A stretch of 8,828 bases of DNA from assembly GCA_003170375.1 (NCBI GenBank), contig PMZN01000153.1, forward strand, positions 13,872-22,699. The letters run 5' to 3'. The notes beneath the pieces were generated by a model. That model was given only the letters and a program-made list of their open reading frames with translations. It was not told the DNA's origin and searched no databases. This document shows, piece by piece, positions 6,156-8,828 of the stretch; position 1 is the stretch's first letter, and every line of letters begins with the position of its first letter. Made by a program: the position numbers and the translations under genes. This DNA comes from Acidimicrobiaceae bacterium (GTDB lineage: Bacteria; Actinomycetota; Acidimicrobiia; Acidimicrobiales; Bog-793).

Positions 6156-7097
6156 TCAGACGCCTGCCTCGCGCAACGACAGGCCGCGCTCGTCGAGGCG
6201 CTCGAGTACTTCGTCGAGTGACTTCTGGCCGAAGTTGGTGATGGCCAGCAGGTCCTCCGGCGAGCGTTCGATGAGCTCGCCAACTGTGTTGATCTGCGCG
6301 CGCTTGAGGCAATTGCGCGGGCGCTCCGGCAGGTCGAGATCCTCGATGGGAAGGTCCAGGTCCGGCGAGCCCGTGACGGCGATGCCGACCTCGCCGAGCT
6401 CCAAGCCCCGGCCCTCACCGGCAAGCTGCGCGACGATCGAAAGCAGGCCCCGCAATGTCTGGCCGGCCGAAGCGAGCGCCTCGCGCGGTGAGATCGAGCC
6501 GTCGGTCTCGATGTCCATGACGATCCGGTCGAAGTCGGTGGAGACCTCGACTCGCGTGGGCTCGACCACGAACGCCACGCGGCGGACCGGTGAGAAGATT
6601 GCGTCGACCGGGATGACTCCGATGGTGGATGCCGCCTGCTTGCGCTCCGCCGGCGCGTATCCCTTGCCCTGCTCGACGGTGACGTCGATCGCCAGACGTC
6701 CCTTGGCGTTCACTGTCGCGATGTGGACCCCGGCGTTGAGAACCTCGACGTCCGAGGTCGTGCGCAGGTCCGCCCCGGTCACGTCGGCCGGGCCGCGCAC
6801 GTCGATACGCATCGTGACCGGCGTGTCCGACTCGCTCCGCAGAACGAGGTCCTTCAGGTTCAAGATGATGTCGCTCACGTCCTCTTTCACCCCGGGAAGG
6901 AACGTGAACTCGTGGAGCGCTTCGTCGAAACGCACCTGGGTGACCGCGGCGCCGGGGATCGACGACAAGAGGGTGCGCCGGAGCGCCGCCCCGAGGGTGT
7001 GCCCGAAACCGGGGTCAAGCGGTCCGATCGCAAAGCGCTGGTGGAACTGGTCCGGTTCGCCGATCGGCTCGACGGTGGGACGCTGGATGATGAGCAT
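6156..7097 (-). CDS. rpoA: DNA-directed RNA polymerase subunit alpha
   Basis: The alpha dimer is the scaffold on which beta and beta' assemble, and its C-terminal domain contacts UP elements and activators. The 313-residue product is full length. The N-terminal domain has [20 protein letters not shown] (31-50), VPGVKEDV-type [19 protein letters not shown] (66-84) and the ERGRGY-type VEQGKGY (141-147). The linker is around residues 235-250. The C-terminal domain is [20 protein letters not shown] (261-280) followed by [10 protein letters not shown] (288-297). Arg259 and Asn262 line up with E. coli Arg265 and Asn268, the DNA-contacting residues. The near-invariant Asn of GNALRR/GNSLRR is Ala37 here. 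The ATG at 7097 has AGGAG at 7110-7114, 12 bases upstream, a rather long spacing. It lies 36 bases after rpsD and one base before rplQ, as in the standard alpha operon. Confidence 0.99.
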   Translation of the reverse strand: MLIIQRPTVEPIGEPDQFHQRFAIGPLDPGFGHTLGAALRRTLLSSIPGAAVTQVRFDEALHEFTFLPGVKEDVSDIILNLKDLVLRSESDTPVTMRIDVRGPADVTGADLRTTSDVEVLNAGVHIATVNAKGRLAIDVTVEQGKGYAPAERKQAASTIGVIPVDAIFSPVRRVAFVVEPTRVEVSTDFDRIVMDIETDGSISPREALASAGQTLRGLLSIVAQLAGEGRGLELGEVGIAVTGSPDLDLPIEDLDLPERPRNCLKRAQINTVGELIERSPEDLLAITNFGQKSLDEVLERLDERGLSLREAGV

Positions 7098-7133
7098 GTG
7101 GTTATCCGGCTCCTATGTGGATTGGCGCGCTGG

Positions 7134-7760
7134 CTACTTGGAGTACAGCTCGACGATGAGCTGCTCGCGCACCTGGGTGTCGATCTGTTCCCTGAGCGGG
7201 AGCGAGAGCACGCGGACAGCACTGCCGCCGTCCTCGACTTCGAGCCACGCGGGGGGTCGGCGGTCGATGGTGTCGAGATTGTGACGGACCACGATGAACT
7301 CGCGCGCCTTCTCGCTGAGCTCGACCTGGTCGCTCTGGCGCACCCGGTAGCTCGGAATCGTCACACGCTTCCCGCTCACGCGCACATGGCCGTGGCGCAC
7401 CAGCTGCCGTGCCTGACTGCGGCTGGCTCCCCAGCCGGCGCGGAACACGACGTTGTCGAGGCGGGACTCCAGCATCCGTAACAGGTTGTCGCCCGTGACG
7501 CCTGACTGGCGGTTCGCCTCCTCGTACATGTTGCGGAACTGGGTCTCGAGCACTCCGTAGATACGGCGCGCCTTCTGCTTCTCGCGAAGCTGGGTGTTGT
7601 ACTCGGAGGGCTGGCGCAAACGGTCGCGCCCGTGCTCTCCCGGAGGGCTGGGGCGCCGCTCCATCGGGCAGCGGACCGTCTCGCACTTCGGGCCTTTCAG
7701 GAAAAGCTTGACCTTCTCGCGCCGGCACAAGCGGCAGACAGGTCCGGTGTATCGCGCCAT
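7134..7760 (-). CDS. rpsD: 30S ribosomal protein uS4 (S4), zinc-binding (C+) form
   Basis: uS4 is a primary 16S rRNA-binding protein that nucleates 30S body assembly and in E. coli is the repressor of the alpha operon. The 208-residue product has the zinc knuckle C9-x2-C12-x13-C26-x4-C31 at the N-terminus, with the same Cys positions as the Thermus protein. Mycobacterial and Streptomyces uS4 usually lack it. MERRPSPPGEHG (33-44) and EKQKARRIYG (60-69) follow. The S4 RNA-binding fold runs from LESRLDNVVFRAG (97-109) to PSYRV (136-140), and the protein ends EQLIVELYSK. ATG 7760 is fixed by the MARYTGP opening and by GGGAG at 7767-7771, 6 bases upstream. The open frame upstream of it overlaps rpsK and is not homologous. 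It is 13 bases from the rpsK stop, inside a five-gene ribosomal run. Confidence 0.98.
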   Translation of the reverse strand: MARYTGPVCRLCRREKVKLFLKGPKCETVRCPMERRPSPPGEHGRDRLRQPSEYNTQLREKQKARRIYGVLETQFRNMYEEANRQSGVTGDNLLRMLESRLDNVVFRAGWGASRSQARQLVRHGHVRVSGKRVTIPSYRVRQSDQVELSEKAREFIVVRHNLDTIDRRPPAWLEVEDGGSAVRVLSLPLREQIDTQVREQLIVELYSK

Positions 7761-7774
7761 CGTCGTCTCCCTGC

Positions 7775-8176
7775 CTATACCCGGCGCCGCTTCTTCGGGC
7801 GGCACCCGTTGTGCGGGATAGGCGTGACGTCCTTGATCCCGGTGACTTCGATGCCCGCACTCGAGAGCGAGCGGATTGCGGTCTCGCGTCCTGAGCCAGG
7901 ACCGCGAACCAGCACGTCGACGCGGCGCACGCCGTGCTCCATCGCACGGCGGGCGCACTGTTCGGCCGCCATCTGGGCTGCGTACGGCGTGGACTTGCGT
8001 GACCCCTTGAAACCTACGTTGCCCGCCGATGCCCAGGAGATGACGTTGCCGTCCTGGTCGCTGATCGAGACGATCGTGTTGTTGAACGAGCTCTTGATGT
8101 GGGCGACGCCATAGGTGACGTTCTTGCGTTCCTTGCGGCGTGGACGGCGACCGCCGGGCTTTGTCGTCTTTGCCAT
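7775..8176 (-). CDS. rpsK: 30S ribosomal protein uS11 (S11)
   Basis: uS11 sits on the 30S platform next to the mRNA exit and the Shine-Dalgarno helix. From ATG 8176 the product is 133 residues. A basic N-terminus ([13 protein letters not shown]) leads into [18 protein letters not shown] (23-40). [20 protein letters not shown] (47-66) follows, then [15 protein letters not shown] (90-104) and the invariant C-terminal [18 protein letters not shown]. The frame is open upstream to 8419, but that part overlaps rpsM and is a shadow. No strong Shine-Dalgarno precedes ATG 8176 (only CGGACC). Its start overlaps the stop of a 14-codon frame in the rpsM-rpsK gap (TGATG), so re-initiation or coupling is possible. 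Confidence 0.98.
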   Translation of the reverse strand: MAKTTKPGGRRPRRKERKNVTYGVAHIKSSFNNTIVSISDQDGNVISWASAGNVGFKGSRKSTPYAAQMAAEQCARRAMEHGVRRVDVLVRGPGSGRETAIRSLSSAGIEVTGIKDVTPIPHNGCRPKKRRRV

Positions 8177-8220
8177 CAGCGGCGGTCCGAACGTGAGCGA
8201 TTGATCGTATGCGGGGCCAT
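8176..8220 (-). other. 14-codon open frame in rpsM-rpsK gap (possible coupling frame, probably not a gene)
   Basis: ATG at 8220 lies two bases past the rpsM TAA. The frame encodes [14 protein letters not shown] and stops at TGA 8178-8176, sharing its last base with the rpsK ATG (TGATG). A purine-rich AAGAAGG stretch in the rpsM tail precedes it. It fills almost exactly the 46-base gap and could hand ribosomes to rpsK, which lacks a good ribosome binding site. A frame this short arises easily by chance, so I do not call it a gene. Confidence 0.2.
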
Positions 8221-8222
8221 GG

Positions 8223-8600
8223 TTACTTGCGTACCTTCTTCTTTCCGGCGACGGTCTTCTTCGGTCCCTTGCGTGTGCGGGCGTTGGTGTGGGTGCGCTG
8301 ACCGTGGACCGGAAGCCCCTTGCGGTGGCGAATCCCCTGGTAGCAGCCGATCTCCATCTTCCGCTTGATGTCCTGAGCGACGTCACGGCGAAGGTCGCCT
8401 TCGACCTTGAAGTTGGCATCGACCCAGGCCCTCAGACGAGCTACTTCCTCGTCGGTCAGGTCGCGGACACGGGTATCGGGGTTGATCCCGGTCTCGGCGC
8501 AGGTCTGCTGTGCCCTGGTCTGGCCGATGCCGTAGATATAGGTCAGCGAGATCTCGAGACGCTTCTCGCGCGGGATGTCGACGCCGGAAATTCGGGCCAC
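8223..8600 (-). CDS. rpsM: 30S ribosomal protein uS13 (S13)
   Basis: uS13 is at the top of the 30S head, contacts the 50S through bridge B1 and reaches the P-site tRNA with its basic tail. The 125-residue product shows [20 protein letters not shown] (3-22) and the helix-hairpin-helix YGIGQTRA (23-30). [10 protein letters not shown] (48-57) follows, then the [20 protein letters not shown] segment (84-103) and [20 protein letters not shown] (103-122). All are normal for the family, including length. The start is GTG at 8600, only three bases after the rpmJ TAG; its ribosome binding site, if any, lies within the end of rpmJ (AGAGGCAGGG). The stop TAA is 46 bases before rpsK. Confidence 0.98.
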   Translation of the reverse strand: MARISGVDIPREKRLEISLTYIYGIGQTRAQQTCAETGINPDTRVRDLTDEEVARLRAWVDANFKVEGDLRRDVAQDIKRKMEIGCYQGIRHRKGLPVHGQRTHTNARTRKGPKKTVAGKKKVRK

Positions 8601-8603
8601 GTG

Positions 8604-8717
8604 CTAACCCTGCCTCTGCTTGTGTCGCGGGTTGGTACAGATCACCATCACACGGCCGTGCCGGCGAATGATCTTGCACTTCTCACACATCGTCTTGACG
8701 CTCGGTCGAACCTTCAC
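8604..8717 (-). CDS. rpmJ: 50S ribosomal protein bL36 (L36), zinc-ribbon form
   Basis: This 37-residue protein is the smallest supported gene in the window. The translation begins [19 protein letters not shown] and ends [11 protein letters not shown]. It has the zinc-ribbon ligands Cys11, Cys14, Cys27 and His32 of the C+ type bL36, which binds 23S rRNA late in 50S assembly. The start is GTG at 8717, fixed by the MKVRPSV opening and by GGAG at 8727-8730, 9 bases upstream. The frame is also open upstream to the window edge, but that part has no bL36 homology and the protein is already full length. It precedes rpsM by three bases. In most bacteria infA lies directly upstream; its end is not recognisable in the 111 bases available. 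Confidence 0.96.
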   Translation of the reverse strand: MKVRPSVKTMCEKCKIIRRHGRVMVICTNPRHKQRQG

Positions 8718-8797
8718 TGTCTCATGCTCCACTCGACAGGGCCGGCACCGCCGACCCGCTCCCGCCTTGGCAGCGCTTGCCGCCCGGCTCCTACCAT
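8714..8797 (-). other. 27-codon open frame upstream of rpmJ, overlapping its start (unassigned)
   Basis: ATG at 8797 is preceded by a good ribosome-binding sequence, GGGAGAAGG. The frame encodes a 27-residue Arg/Gly-rich peptide (starts [10 protein letters not shown], ends VEWSMRQ) and stops at a TGA overlapping the rpmJ GTG by four bases (GTGA). The same frame is open to the window edge, so this may instead be the C-terminus of a gene that starts outside. I recognise no family; it does not look like the end of IF-1 or methionine aminopeptidase. Composition is what random GC-rich sequence would give, so it could be chance. Confidence 0.25.
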
Positions 8798-8828
8798 CCG
8801 CCTTCTCCCGGGTCCGGCAGCTGCCGAA
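8718..8828 (-). other. Region upstream of rpmJ, no recognised gene
   Basis: These 111 bases precede rpmJ and run to the window edge. On the minus strand two frames are open throughout; the third stops at TAG 8793-8791 after [11 protein letters not shown], which could be the tail of an upstream gene. I see no convincing -10/-35 pair. A short imperfect inverted repeat (GGCA/TGCC around AGCGC, near 8780) is too weak to call. The expected neighbour here is infA, whose usual C-terminal signature is absent. Confidence 0.4.

Noticed and set aside
5795..6424. Longer 209-codon version of rplQ
   Set aside because: The upstream part lies inside rpoA in another frame and has no bL17 homology; ATG 6154 directly after the rpoA stop is the start.
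7134..7958. Longer 274-codon version of rpsD
   Set aside because: The extension overlaps rpsK; MARYTGP at 7760 with GGGAG six bases upstream is clearly the start.
7775..8419. Longer 214-codon version of rpsK
   Set aside because: The extra N-terminal part overlaps rpsM and is non-homologous; uS11 is complete from ATG 8176.
1..8828. CRISPR array, insertion sequence, tRNA, integron or defence locus
   Set aside because: No direct repeats with spacers, transposase motifs, tRNA cloverleaf or terminal inverted repeats were seen; the window is almost fully occupied by core housekeeping genes.

Overview
The window is a compact, high-GC stretch of bacterial housekeeping chromosome. Every supported protein gene lies on the minus strand, so transcription runs from base 8828 towards base 1. 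The organism is most likely an actinobacterium, probably a deep-branching lineage such as Acidimicrobiia rather than Streptomyces or Mycobacterium. The gene order rpmJ-rpsM-rpsK-rpsD-rpoA-rplQ-truA-rplM-rpsI-glmM-glmS-acpS-nnrE is the classic actinobacterial one. bL17 has the actinobacterial N-terminal form (RLGG..AHQKAML.NL), and GTG starts are frequent (rpmJ, rpsM, truA, rplM, acpS). Against the better-known genera, uS4 keeps the four-cysteine zinc form and bL17 lacks the long C-terminal extension of Streptomyces and Mycobacterium. The class-level placement is inference.

Layout in transcription order. (1) 8828-8718 is upstream of rpmJ. No recognisable infA end is visible; only a 27-codon open frame overlaps the rpmJ start. 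(2) 8717-5795 is the alpha operon: rpmJ (bL36), rpsM (uS13), rpsK (uS11), rpsD (uS4), rpoA (RNA polymerase alpha) and rplQ (bL17), tightly packed. (3) The rplQ/truA junction carries two tandem hairpins, one with a perfect 10-bp stem. They lie either inside the first codons of truA or in a short gap before it, depending on which truA start is real. (4) truA (tRNA pseudouridine synthase) ends at 4902. A 143-base gap follows with a good -35/-10 promoter candidate and a leader of about 100 nt. (5) rplM (uL13), rpsI (uS9), glmM and glmS follow with gaps of 20, 6 and 9 bases. (6) acpS and the start of an NAD(P)H-hydrate epimerase gene (nnrE-like), cut by the window edge, complete the run.

Functionally the block joins ribosome assembly, the RNA polymerase alpha subunit and tRNA modification to two early steps of UDP-GlcNAc and peptidoglycan precursor synthesis (GlmS makes glucosamine-6-P, GlmM converts it to glucosamine-1-P), to activation of acyl carrier protein (AcpS), and to repair of damaged NAD(P)H.

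I found no mobile element, CRISPR array, tRNA/rRNA gene, defence or toxin locus, and no undescribed multi-gene system. No stretch longer than 300 bases lacks a gene. Long plus-strand open frames are explained as codon-register shadows of the minus-strand genes. The observations worth a second look concern regulation (the rplQ/truA hairpins and the rplM promoter and leader) and two tiny open frames in intergenic gaps.
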